Both the position numbers and the translations under genes were made by a program. Shown here one piece after another: positions 17,798-26,654 of a stretch of 64,000 bases of DNA. The notes beneath the pieces were generated by a model. The model saw nothing but the letters and a program-made list of their open reading frames with translations, was not told where the DNA came from and made no database searches. Position 1 is the first letter of the stretch. Every line of letters starts with the position of its first letter. Origin of the DNA: Muribaculaceae bacterium (GTDB taxonomy: Bacteria > Bacteroidota > Bacteroidia > Bacteroidales > Muribaculaceae); the NCBI GenBank assembly GCA_017399915.1, contig JAFQAS010000061.1, positions 51,434 through 115,433 on the forward strand. The letters are read 5' to 3'.

Positions 17798-19132
17798 CTA
17801 ATTGAATAAACGTTCTATTTTGTGCAATGCACCGGCCAAGCAGAATACCACTACATGGTCACCGGCTTGAATAACGGTATTACCTGTCACCAACATACCT
17901 TCTCCATCGCGCACCAATCCGGCAATAGTCATATCTCTTGAAAGATTCAAATCTTTAACCGGACCTCGTGTTATCTTTGAGCCAGGGCGTGCTTCTATTT
18001 CTGCCACCTCGGCATCGGTCAATGCGTGACATTTTGATGTAGAAGAGTCGCTATCGAGAAGCAATTGGAATATCGTGCTCGATGCCAATAGTTTTTTATT
18101 AATTGTGGTGCCTATATTAAGCCCTTCGGCCTCTGATATTAATTGGAGATTTTCTACCTCGGCAATAGTTTTGGCCACCCCAAATTCTTTTGCCATTATA
18201 CATGCGAGGATATTTGTCTCTGAGCTATCGGTTAATGCAATAAACGCATCTACATCACTAATACCCACGTCTCTAAGCACTTCTATATCACGAGCATCGC
18301 CATGAATAATATCGCAATCAGGGCATTGTTCCGACAACATTCTACAAGTTTCAATATTTTTTTCGATTATCTTGAAATGAAACTCATCTCCGGCTAATGC
18401 AATCGTACGCACAGCTATGCGGGAGCCTCCCATAATGAGAACTTTATTCACATCATAGTTGGTTTTACCACATATCTCAAGCAAATCATCTACATGATCA
18501 CGTGTTGTGGTAAAATAAAGAATATCATCAAGTTTTATATAATCATCGCCTCGAGGTATTATCGTATTATGACGACGTTTGATTGCCGATATGTGGAAAG
18601 AAGGTTGCAACGCTGGCAAATCCTTGAGCTGCATTCCTAAAATCTTTGCATTTTCACGCATTTTCACTCCGACGAGAATAATCTCACCATCGTGCAATTC
18701 AAACCAGTGACGTACCCATGGACGACGTAATGCCGTTAAGATTTCTTGTGCCGCAAGATATTCAGGATAAATCAATGAATCAACCCCCATTGCTCTAAAA
18801 TAGCCCTGATTACCACTATTCATAAACTCATAATTATCAATGCGAGCCACAGTTTTAACCGCACCTAATTGCTTGGCTATTGAACATGAAATTATATTTG
18901 TTGCCTCATAGGGACTCACTGCGATAAACAAATCACAATCCTCAACGCCCGCCTCGCGCAATGCTTGAATCGATGTTGGGCGGCCAACCATAGTCATCAA
19001 ATTATAATTTGAATCAAGGTTCGCCAACTTATCGGCATCTCTATCTACAAGTACGATGTCTTGATTTTCGTATGACAACAACTTTGCCAAATGTGAACCA
19101 ACTTCGCCTGCTCCGGCAATAACAATTCTCAT
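17798..19132 (-). CDS. trkA: Trk system regulatory subunit, double RCK domain
   Basis: 444 residues. Two Rossmann nucleotide-binding (RCK-N) domains, beginning GAGEVGSHLA (about residue 6-15) and MGGSRIAVRT (about 233-242), are each followed by an RCK-C domain. This is the tandem architecture of TrkA, which gates TrkH in response to NAD(H) and ATP at the membrane. It lies between dxs (5 bases upstream) and trkH (13 bases downstream) in one operon. Confidence 0.94.
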   Translation of the reverse strand: MRIVIAGAGEVGSHLAKLLSYENQDIVLVDRDADKLANLDSNYNLMTMVGRPTSIQALREAGVEDCDLFIAVSPYEATNIISCSIAKQLGAVKTVARIDNYEFMNSGNQGYFRAMGVDSLIYPEYLAAQEILTALRRPWVRHWFELHDGEIILVGVKMRENAKILGMQLKDLPALQPSFHISAIKRRHNTIIPRGDDYIKLDDILYFTTTRDHVDDLLEICGKTNYDVNKVLIMGGSRIAVRTIALAGDEFHFKIIEKNIETCRMLSEQCPDCDIIHGDARDIEVLRDVGISDVDAFIALTDSSETNILACIMAKEFGVAKTIAEVENLQLISEAEGLNIGTTINKKLLASSTIFQLLLDSDSSTSKCHALTDAEVAEIEARPGSKITRGPVKDLNLSRDMTIAGLVRDGEGMLVTGNTVIQAGDHVVVFCLAGALHKIERLFN

Positions 19133-19137
19133 CGCTA

Positions 19138-21033
19138 TTATTTTTTAGCATTTATAATCTGTTGATATATCGCGTCACTATCCATCGCACAATAATGATA
19201 TAACTCTGATAATGAGCCTTGTGACACAAATTCATCAGGCACCCCTATCGATGTCACTTGAGCTTTGTATCCATTTGCATTAAGCCATTCCATCACCGCC
19301 GATGACAATCCTCCTATTTTACTACCATCTTCGACAGTAATAATCGGACAATTCTTTTCGGCAACCTCTTGCATAATTTTTTCATCAAGAGGTTTCAAAA
19401 ACACCATATCATAATGTGCCACTGAGATATTTTCTTCTTTAGCTTTTGATATCGCAACTTGCACTTCATCGGCAATAGGGCCAAGTGAAAGAACTACTAC
19501 ATCACTTCCTTCTGAAAGTTTTTCACCTCTACCTATTTCAACCTTTTGCATTTCATTTTGCCATTGTGGATTTCGTCCGTTCCCTCGAGGATAACGTATT
19601 GCGAATGGCCCATAATTATCACATTGAGAGGTGTATAACAAATTTCTCAACCAATGTTCATTACGGGGTGCCGATACAATTACTCCCGGAATCGCTCTTA
19701 AATAGGCTAAATCATACACTCCATGATGCGTTGCTCCGTCCTCTCCGACTAATCCGGCTCGGTCAATACAAAATGTCACCGGGAGATGTTGTAATGCCAC
19801 ATCATGAATCACTTGGTCAAACGCTCGTTGCAAAAACGATGAATAAATTGCACAATAAGGACGCAATCCGTCCTTGGCAAGACCTCCGGCAAATGTAACT
19901 GCATGGCCCTCTGAGATTCCTACATCAAACACCCTGTCGGGCATAGCTTCTTGCACTATATTCATTGATGTGCCCGAAGGCATCGCTGCTGTTATTCCTA
20001 CTATTTTATCATTATTTTGAGCAAGCTCCAACAACGTTTTTCCAAATACATCTTGATATTTTAGAGGTTTTCCTGTTGGATCCGACACCTTCCGTTCACC
20101 TGTTTTAGGATCAAACTTACCGGGTGCATGCCATGATGCGGGATCTTTTTCGGCTGGTTCATAGCCTTTACCTTTCACGGTGCAGAGATGTAGAATGCGG
20201 GGGCCTTCCATATCTTTTATCTCTCTTAACACCTTAATTATGCGATTTAGGTCATGCCCATCAAATGGGCCAAAGTAGCGCACATTTAATCCCTCAAATA
20301 TATTTTGTTGACTGGATAACAAGGACTTAACACTGTTGTTAAAACGCAATAATTTGCCTCTTAATTTCTCGGAAATAAGGTTATGACGTTTTAATGAAGT
20401 ATATGCTCTATGACGTAATCTATTATAGCCCTTTGAAGTAGTAATTTTTCCCAAATAAGAGTTTAGCGAACCCACATTACGGTCAATCGACATGTTATTG
20501 TCATTGAGAATAATCAACAGATTGTTCTTACTGTTTGCGGCATTGTTTATACCTTCAAATGCCAATCCGCCTCCTATTGAAGCGTCACCAATTACCGCCA
20601 CTACATTTCGGCGAGGAGAATCTTGATTTAATTCCGATGCTATCGCCATTCCCAAAGCTGCAGAAATAGAATTTGAAGCATGACCTGCCGCAAATGTATC
20701 ATACTCACTTTCAGAAGGGTTAGGAAATCCGCTTAATCCACCGAATTTGCGATTTGTTGAGAATTTATCTCTTCGACCGGTAAGTAATTTGTGTCCATAT
20801 GCTTGATGCCCCACGTCCCACACAATCCGATCATAGGGAGTATTAAACACATAATGTAATGCGACTGTTATTTCAACTGCACCCATGCTCGAAGCGAAGT
20901 GTCCGGGATTTTCCGATAGTGACTGAATTAAAAAATCACGCACTTCGGAGCACACTTGCGGAAGTTGCTCTTGCGATAACTTTCGCAAATCTTCCGGTGA
21001 ATCTATTTTATCCAATAATGTGGTATTGGCCAT
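19138..21033 (-). CDS. dxs: 1-deoxy-D-xylulose-5-phosphate synthase
   Basis: 631 residues from the chosen start. Thiamine-diphosphate enzyme joining pyruvate and glyceraldehyde-3-phosphate, first step of the MEP isoprenoid pathway. Landmarks: HPGHFASSMGAVE-type start (about residue 40), VGHQAYGHKLLTGR (about 74), GDASIGGGLAFEGINN (about 147), the catalytic glutamate segment GISEGHAVTFAGG (about 366) and DRAGLVGEDGATHHG (about 418). The frame runs back to 21090 but would then overlap the small gene upstream; the ATG at 21033 gives the normal length. dxr for the next pathway step is in this window at 54454. Confidence 0.95.
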   Translation of the reverse strand: MANTTLLDKIDSPEDLRKLSQEQLPQVCSEVRDFLIQSLSENPGHFASSMGAVEITVALHYVFNTPYDRIVWDVGHQAYGHKLLTGRRDKFSTNRKFGGLSGFPNPSESEYDTFAAGHASNSISAALGMAIASELNQDSPRRNVVAVIGDASIGGGLAFEGINNAANSKNNLLIILNDNNMSIDRNVGSLNSYLGKITTSKGYNRLRHRAYTSLKRHNLISEKLRGKLLRFNNSVKSLLSSQQNIFEGLNVRYFGPFDGHDLNRIIKVLREIKDMEGPRILHLCTVKGKGYEPAEKDPASWHAPGKFDPKTGERKVSDPTGKPLKYQDVFGKTLLELAQNNDKIVGITAAMPSGTSMNIVQEAMPDRVFDVGISEGHAVTFAGGLAKDGLRPYCAIYSSFLQRAFDQVIHDVALQHLPVTFCIDRAGLVGEDGATHHGVYDLAYLRAIPGVIVSAPRNEHWLRNLLYTSQCDNYGPFAIRYPRGNGRNPQWQNEMQKVEIGRGEKLSEGSDVVVLSLGPIADEVQVAISKAKEENISVAHYDMVFLKPLDEKIMQEVAEKNCPIITVEDGSKIGGLSSAVMEWLNANGYKAQVTSIGVPDEFVSQGSLSELYHYCAMDSDAIYQQIINAKK

Positions 21034-21043
21034 AATATTTGCT

Positions 21044-21232
21044 TTATTTTTTACGATTGTTCCCAACATATTTTTTATACATAGGCGCAAAAATTATCAC
21101 AAATGATGCTAATAGCCAAAACCAATCAAGTAGAGTCATAGTCGTTTTAGCCGCCACATACATATAGCATAGCAACACCCATAATGCACCAAGTATTAAA
21201 AATCTCAATATTATTGAAAACTTCATAATCAA
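21044..21232 (-). CDS. Small two-helix membrane protein
   Basis: 62 residues with two hydrophobic segments (about residues 6-27 and 35-50) and a basic tail KKYVGNNRKK. Not recognised. The first gene of the unit with dxs, trkA and trkH; it ends 10 bases before dxs. An alternative start two codons in (MKFS) is equally plausible. Minus-strand TATCTTTG at 21289-21282 is a likely -7 element for the operon, without a good -33 match. Confidence 0.55.
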   Translation of the reverse strand: MIMKFSIILRFLILGALWVLLCYMYVAAKTTMTLLDWFWLLASFVIIFAPMYKKYVGNNRKK

Positions 21233-21331
21233 ATTCCTTTAATCGATTTGTGCCACACTCATTCCGCAAGCACATATTTATCAAAGATAATACAAATATA
21301 CTGAATTTGTTTTAATTTACACCAAATTAAA

Positions 21332-21373
21332 ACAAAAAAAAGAGTGGCAATGCCTAATGCTTGCCACTCTTTC
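21332..21373 (-). terminator. Terminator of the exbB-tonB operon
   Basis: 12-bp stem (21339-21350 with 21361-21372); on the minus strand it leads into about nine T. Confidence 0.9.
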
Positions 21374-21400
21374 ATATCAAGAGAATTTTATTAATTCAAA

Positions 21401-22297
21401 TTACTTTGAAAGTTTGAATGTTACAGGAAGGTTGAATTTGTAACGCACATTCTTACCATTTTGCTTAGCAGGTACGAATTTCTTAGGAATTTTCTTCACT
21501 ACGCGTACAGCTTCTTTATCCAATTCAGGGTGACGACCACGAGCGACCTTAACGTCGGTAATCGAACCGTCTTTTTCAACCACGAATGATACGATAACAC
21601 GACCTTGAGCATCTTCTTCAACTGCCATTGGTGGATAAACAATGTTTGAGTTAATCCATGCCAACAACGCAGCGTCACCGCCAGGGTAAGAAGCTTTTTG
21701 CTCTACAGTTGTGAACACCTTATTTTCATCAGGGTCTGGTTTAGGCTCTGGTTTAGGCTCTGGTTTAGGCTCTTCTTTTGGAGGAGCTGGTGGAGCCATC
21801 ACCTGATTAATAACATTTTCCTTAATATCTTTTTGATCAGATTCTACGTTCTTAGTACCAGCACTTGTGTCGTCAGTCAAGTCAACTTCCTTCACCTGAT
21901 TTTCTGTTTTAACGTTCTTGTCGTCCTCAATAACCAATTCGGTCATTTTCACTTGAGCAACTTCTTGAACTTCAGGTTCTGGTTCTGGCTCTGGCTCTGG
22001 TTCGATGAGTTCTTGAGGTTCTTCTTCCTCAGTTTCCTCTTCCTCAGTAGCAAGATTCACCAATGCTTGGTCTACACCAGCATTTGGATCTATTTCTTCT
22101 TCTCCGCCAATAACACCAGAGAAAATCAAAATTACGATAGTCAAAATCACTGCCAACGCAGCTGTTACAATAATCATTGCCTTATTGTGACGTTTGTCTG
22201 AGTCTTTACGCATTTGATATGCGCCATACTCTTTATTTTTGCCTTCAAAGACAAGTTCGCGCCACTTATGTGATGAAAGATCTACATCTTTTGCCAT
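21401..22297 (-). CDS. tonB: TonB energy transducer
   Basis: 298 residues. A cytoplasmic N-terminus is followed by one membrane helix (about 38-60). Then comes a long Glu/Pro spacer (EPEPEPEPE about 96-105, KPEPKPEPKPDP about 180-192) to cross the periplasm. The TonB C-terminal domain starts at YPGGDAALLAWINSNIVYPP (about residue 205) and contains GRVIVSFVVEKDGSITDVKV. Couples the proton gradient harvested by ExbB/ExbD to outer-membrane TonB-dependent receptors. Last gene of the exbB-exbD-exbD-tonB cluster, 45 bases after the second exbD, followed by a strong terminator. Confidence 0.94.
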   Translation of the reverse strand: MAKDVDLSSHKWRELVFEGKNKEYGAYQMRKDSDKRHNKAMIIVTAALAVILTIVILIFSGVIGGEEEIDPNAGVDQALVNLATEEEETEEEEPQELIEPEPEPEPEPEVQEVAQVKMTELVIEDDKNVKTENQVKEVDLTDDTSAGTKNVESDQKDIKENVINQVMAPPAPPKEEPKPEPKPEPKPDPDENKVFTTVEQKASYPGGDAALLAWINSNIVYPPMAVEEDAQGRVIVSFVVEKDGSITDVKVARGRHPELDKEAVRVVKKIPKKFVPAKQNGKNVRYKFNLPVTFKLSK

Positions 22298-22342
22298 TTT
22301 AATTCTTTTTTAATAGGTTAATAATATAGTTCATTCTCACAA

Positions 22343-23056
22343 TTAGTTAGCTGGAGCTGGAGCAGGAGCTTCGCCTTTAAACTTAGCAATTAACGCAGAG
22401 TCTGTAGCATTTGGCAACTCAATGTTGTAACGAGAGATTTGGTTAATCTGCATTTCGTCTACTGCATTGATAAGTGCTTCATAAGTAGCATTAGGACCTG
22501 GCTTGATAATTACTACCGGGCGTTTCAATGTAGAGTCACTTGCATTTTCACGTGACTTTTTATCGAATTCCTCTTTAGTAATCTTTCCATCACGCCATTC
22601 TTGTTTCAAAACAACGTATTTTTTAAGAACTTCTTTATTTCGGTCACTTAAAATTTTACGAATGCCTTGGAACTCTCCTTTTGCATTTCCTAAGAAAGAC
22701 TCTTGTTTCACTGTTGCACTATCGGGCTTACCTTCATAATAATAGATAACATGTTTTGTGCTACCGTTTTCATTAATCATTGGTTCGCCTGTTTTCGCAT
22801 CATATTCTGTATCAAGAATCATTGTAATCGCTTCAGATGCTTTTGTTTGGTTCTTGTTTTGATTTTCAACCTTTTCATTTGAAGGAAGAGCCAATTGCAA
22901 TGTTTGCGATTTAATCATTGTTGTACAGAGCATAAAGAATGTAATCAAAAGCATGTTCATGTCAACCATAGGGGTAAAATCGACATGAATAGCGATCTTC
23001 TTTTGGGCGCCTTTTTTCTTTTTGCCGCCGTTGTCTGATTGTTCTATTTGTGCCAT
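22343..23056 (-). CDS. exbD: ExbD-type biopolymer transport protein (second copy)
   Basis: 237 residues. The N-terminal cytoplasmic part carries a Lys-rich stretch, then the single membrane helix with the proton-carrying aspartate in FTPMVDMNMLLITFFMLCT (about residues 27-45). The periplasmic domain is longer than in proteobacterial ExbD (about 140 residues) and ends in PAPAPAN. It works with ExbB in the inner-membrane motor. 9 bases downstream of the other exbD, so the two are tightly linked and may form a heterodimer. Confidence 0.9.
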   Translation of the reverse strand: MAQIEQSDNGGKKKKGAQKKIAIHVDFTPMVDMNMLLITFFMLCTTMIKSQTLQLALPSNEKVENQNKNQTKASEAITMILDTEYDAKTGEPMINENGSTKHVIYYYEGKPDSATVKQESFLGNAKGEFQGIRKILSDRNKEVLKKYVVLKQEWRDGKITKEEFDKKSRENASDSTLKRPVVIIKPGPNATYEALINAVDEMQINQISRYNIELPNATDSALIAKFKGEAPAPAPAN

Positions 23057-23065
23057 AATTTTACC

Positions 23066-23890
23066 TTAATTAGCTGATTGTTCTTCTTCTGATTTAAGCG
23101 CAGTCATAAGAGTAAATTTGTTCAACTTCATTGTTTGAAGGTTGTCAAATACCTTTTGCACTGTTGAATATGGAGTATTCTTGTCGGCTTTGACAGCAAT
23201 TGCTTGACCGCTACGTTTAAGTGCGTTGTAAAGATTCTGCATTTGTTTTTCTTCTTCAGAACCTTTTTCCACGCCTAAGTTACCAACTTGTTCGTCGCGG
23301 AGATTCATTGATACAAAGTAAACTGCTTTCATCCATATTTGGAAGTCATTAAGACCTTTGTCATAATCTTTATTGTCGTTAATGGGAATTCCAACAGCAG
23401 GATCTGCCATGTTTCCTTGGAATTTATCACGTTTTTCTTGATCCAAAGCCAAATATTGTTTCAATCCGGCGAAAGGAACACCAAACATATTTAACGACGT
23501 AAAAGTCTTAATTTCTTGGTCAGTTAAAGTGATTTGATTTGACGGATGTTCTTTATTATACATGCCAACCGCCTCTTTGAGTACTAACTCGCGAACTTTT
23601 TCGCTTGAATATGTAGAGTCTTGATCTCCACAAAATGAGATAAATACTTTTCCTTCTGTAGCAGGATTTCCTTCTTTTCCGGGTTTATCCTTTCCCGATA
23701 CGAGAATAGTCACCAAGTTATACATTGGCACCTTTTCTTCTGATACCGAAGAAGGGGTATTTACCACAGTTGGTTCCTTAGCCAAGAAGGTAGAAGTCAA
23801 CATAAAAAAAGTAAGCAAAAGAACAGTCACGTCACTCATCGCGGTCATGTCGATGAGAGTACTCTTTCTTTTAATTTTTACTTTTCCCAT
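23066..23890 (-). CDS. exbD: ExbD-type biopolymer transport protein (first copy)
   Basis: 274 residues. The membrane helix with the key aspartate is visible as IDMTAMSDVTVLLLTFFML (about residues 13-31). The extended periplasmic domain contains an insertion around residues 100-190 that the second copy lacks. It closes with a VQKVFDNLQTMKLNKFTLMTAL element typical of ExbD dimer domains. Both copies carry the essential Asp, so both could be active. Follows exbB after 51 bases. Confidence 0.9.
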   Translation of the reverse strand: MGKVKIKRKSTLIDMTAMSDVTVLLLTFFMLTSTFLAKEPTVVNTPSSVSEEKVPMYNLVTILVSGKDKPGKEGNPATEGKVFISFCGDQDSTYSSEKVRELVLKEAVGMYNKEHPSNQITLTDQEIKTFTSLNMFGVPFAGLKQYLALDQEKRDKFQGNMADPAVGIPINDNKDYDKGLNDFQIWMKAVYFVSMNLRDEQVGNLGVEKGSEEEKQMQNLYNALKRSGQAIAVKADKNTPYSTVQKVFDNLQTMKLNKFTLMTALKSEEEQSAN

Positions 23891-23941
23891 ATTTACCTTT
23901 TTTTATTTGATTAAAAAATCTTGTTAATTGGTTTTATGGGA

Positions 23942-24832
23942 TTAGTGAGAAGCAGCAAATGTTTGCACGATTGAGAAACCAATCTCATCGATAGCGTAAG
24001 TGAGGTGGTCGATTTTGTTTGTATAGAAGTTATAACCAATAACAGCAAACGCACCAGTTGCGATACCGAATGCAGTGTTGATAAGCGCTTCAGAGATACC
24101 TGCAGAAAGTGCAGTTGAGTCAGGAGCACCAGAAGCAGAAAGAGCTTGGAATGATTTGATCATACCCACAACAGTACCGAGAAGACCAACAAGAGTACCG
24201 AGAGTAGTCATTGTTGCTACGATAGGAAGGTTTTGTTGAAGAGCTGGCATTTCAAGAGCAGTTGCTTCTTCAAGAGATTTTTGAATGTTAGCGATTTTTT
24301 GTTCTTTTGAAAGGACTGTATTTTTATCCATTTCTTCGTAGCTGTTGATAGCTTGAGCTACTACTGCAGCAACAGAACCACCTTGTTTTTGGCAAAGTTG
24401 TTTTGCAGCAGCGAAATCGTTTTTAACAAGAGCAGCTTTGATATTAGCAACAAACTTAGTGATGTCACCTTTACCTTTAGCAGCGTTAAGAGCAAACCAA
24501 CGTTCTACACAAAGAACGATAACAGTCAAGAAGAGACATTGAAGAACAGGCACGATTACACCACCCATGAAGATTGTACCCCAAATGTCGTGTGGATGAG
24601 CTTCGCCATCATAGAAGAACATTGATGCTGGTACATCTGCAGGGATTTCACCTTCTGCAAAGAAGTGGCTTGGAGCACCAAACCAGAAAAGGTAAAGAGT
24701 TGCAGTAATGATAAAGCACGCAAGGATTACCAAAGATGCATTCTTGATACCAGGTGCATTTGATTTTTGAGTTTTAGCCTTTGCTTTTGGAGCAGCAGCA
24801 GGCTTTGTTGCATTGGGCTTTTGAGCTTCCAT
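23942..24832 (-). CDS. exbB: ExbB/TolQ/MotA proton channel
   Basis: 296 residues. A basic, Ala/Pro/Lys-rich N-terminal tail (about 1-28), then a first membrane helix. A second helix lies at about residue 90-112 and a long cytoplasmic loop follows. The conserved TMTTLGTLVGLLGTVVGMIKSFQAL segment spans about 205-230, and ALINTAFGIATGAFAVIGYN about 247-266 forms the last helix. Forms the pentameric channel around ExbD in the energy-transducing complex. First gene of its operon with a good promoter (24956-24986) and a leader of about 115 bases. Confidence 0.94.
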   Translation of the reverse strand: MEAQKPNATKPAAAPKAKAKTQKSNAPGIKNASLVILACFIITATLYLFWFGAPSHFFAEGEIPADVPASMFFYDGEAHPHDIWGTIFMGGVIVPVLQCLFLTVIVLCVERWFALNAAKGKGDITKFVANIKAALVKNDFAAAKQLCQKQGGSVAAVVAQAINSYEEMDKNTVLSKEQKIANIQKSLEEATALEMPALQQNLPIVATMTTLGTLVGLLGTVVGMIKSFQALSASGAPDSTALSAGISEALINTAFGIATGAFAVIGYNFYTNKIDHLTYAIDEIGFSIVQTFAASH

Positions 24833-24955
24833 AATTTAAAAATTAGTAATTAGTTAAATAATAATTAGTTTATAAAATAATTAATTTATTAGTATTTCAA
24901 TGTCATAATTATAACACATACACAAATATGGCATTATAATAGAAAAACGAATATG

Positions 24956-24986
24956 CAAAAGTAATATTATATTTTCAACTTTCAAA
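24956..24986 (-). promoter_or_regulatory. Promoter of the exbB operon
   Basis: Minus strand TTTG (24986-24983), 19-base spacer, TACTTTTG (24963-24956). Confidence 0.8.
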
Positions 24987-25256
24987 TTTTTTTGAACCAA
25001 TTTTTCCCTTTTAACTACACTTATTTCATTTTTGCGAACATTTCTCAAAACCTTAATATATGATAATTTTTATTTACTCTCACTAAAACTTTTTTAGCCA
25101 CAAATCTTCTTTGGTCATTTTTTCGGCTTTATTAATCTATAACTCAACATTTTTCAAAAAATACTTCTATCCGCCATCCCAATAGCGATGGTTTAATTTT
25201 TTATAAAATCACATTATTTTTATGCATCCAAAAATGTTATGTTACAAAATAATTAA

Positions 25257-25264
25257 TAACTTTG
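25257..25264 (+). promoter_or_regulatory. -7 element of the nqr operon
   Basis: TAACTTTG at 25257-25264, 23 bases before the nqrA ATG; no good TTTG at the usual distance. It excludes the upstream start at 25222. Confidence 0.6.
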
Positions 25265-25287
25265 TTACAACAAAACCCTTAAATATA

Positions 25288-26631
25288 ATGACCAAAGACT
25301 TATCGATAAAGAAAGGTCTTGACATTAATATAATAGGAGGAATCGAATCTGAGAAACCTCCCTACCTCATTCCGGTCAAGACTTGTGCTGTGGTTCCCGA
25401 TGATTTCACCGGTCTTACCCCCAAAGCGATAGTTGCTGTTGGCGACCATGTAAAAAAAGGCACCCCCATTATTATTGACAAAAAAAATGCCAATATAGCC
25501 CTTGTTGCACCCATCTCAGGTTCAATTAAAGAGATTGCGCGAGGTGAACGTCGCAAGATTCTATACATTTCAATAGAAGCCGACAATAACGAGGAAGCTG
25601 AATCATTCGACACATCTAGTATAAATTCTCCCGACAATGCCCGACTGCTATTAATGCAAAGTGGATTATGGGCACAAATGCGCCAACGCCCTTATGACAT
25701 TATTCCCGACGCCACATCGGTGCCTCGCGATATTTTTATCTCGGCCTTCGACTCTGCCCCATTGGCTCCCAACTACGACTATATATTAAATGATGTAGAA
25801 AGAGAATTAACCGAAGGGGTTAAGCTATTAAAGCAGCTCACCTCGGGTAATGTTTACATATCCACCCGCAACGACTCCAATATTAAAAGCATCGAGGGGG
25901 CTGAAATGGTCATCGTAAAAGGGCCACACCCTGCCGGAAATGTCGGAGTGCAAATCGCAAACATCTCCCCTATCAACAAAGGTGAAGTTGTGTGGACTCT
26001 TGATGCGGTAACACTTCGTCGCATTGGGCATCTTGTTATAAATGGCACTATCGACACTTCAACCATTGTCGCCCTTACCGGGTCGGAGGTAGCCGAACCC
26101 AAATACCTTAAGACGGTTCAAGGCGCAAAAATCGAAGACTTAATAACGAATGAAATCAAAAATGATCAAAATGTACGCATCATTTCAGGAAATGTACTCA
26201 CCGGCAAAACAACACCTCGCGATTCATTCCTTAGATTTCCATACAACCACATCACTGTGATTCCCGAAGGAAATGACGTGGCAGAGTTTTTAGGTTGGGC
26301 ATCATTATCCCCAAGAAAAATGAGCGTAAGCAGGTCGTTCCCCGGGCATTTCCTTTTCAAAAAGAAGTTCTCTCCCGACGCGCGCATCCTTGGAGGCAAA
26401 AGAGCGATGATAATGTCGGGCGAATACGACCGAGTATTTCCATTTGATATATATGCCGAATACCTACTCAAAGCTATCATATCACGCAATATCGACCAAA
26501 TGGAAGCACTTGGCATATATGAGGTTGCACCCGAAGACTTCGCGCTATGCGAATATGTCGACACCTCTAAAATTGAGATACAGCAAATTGTGCGTGAAGG
26601 CCTCGATTTCCTTCGCAAAGAATTAGAATAA
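25288..26631 (+). CDS. nqrA: Na+-translocating NADH:quinone reductase subunit A
   Basis: 447 residues from the chosen start. Peripheral cytoplasmic subunit of Na+-NQR, the respiratory complex that oxidises NADH, reduces ubiquinone or menaquinone and pumps Na+; NqrA contributes to quinone binding. Seen: KKGLDINIIGG near the start, a barrel-like GDHVKKGTPII motif (about residue 52-62), and RSFPGHFLFKKKFSPDARILGG (about 350-370, quoted in part). The open frame extends to 25222, but this would place the start ahead of the likely -7 element. First gene of nqrABCDEF. Confidence 0.95.
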   Translation: MTKDLSIKKGLDINIIGGIESEKPPYLIPVKTCAVVPDDFTGLTPKAIVAVGDHVKKGTPIIIDKKNANIALVAPISGSIKEIARGERRKILYISIEADNNEEAESFDTSSINSPDNARLLLMQSGLWAQMRQRPYDIIPDATSVPRDIFISAFDSAPLAPNYDYILNDVERELTEGVKLLKQLTSGNVYISTRNDSNIKSIEGAEMVIVKGPHPAGNVGVQIANISPINKGEVVWTLDAVTLRRIGHLVINGTIDTSTIVALTGSEVAEPKYLKTVQGAKIEDLITNEIKNDQNVRIISGNVLTGKTTPRDSFLRFPYNHITVIPEGNDVAEFLGWASLSPRKMSVSRSFPGHFLFKKKFSPDARILGGKRAMIMSGEYDRVFPFDIYAEYLLKAIISRNIDQMEALGIYEVAPEDFALCEYVDTSKIEIQQIVREGLDFLRKELE

Positions 26632-26654
26632 CCCACCTTTAAATCAAGATTATT

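Larger units (their letters stand above)
24833..25287. other. AT-rich divergent intergenic region, exbB / nqrA
   Basis: 455 bases without a gene. It holds the exbB promoter (24956-24986, minus), the nqrA -7 element (25257-25264, plus) and a weak hairpin (25174-25178 with 25187-25191) followed by a T-rich stretch. The remainder is AT-rich with nothing recognised. Confidence 0.7.

Noticed and set aside
25172..25202. Small RNA with terminator upstream of nqrA
   Set aside because: The hairpin has only five pairs and I see no promoter at a suitable distance on either strand.
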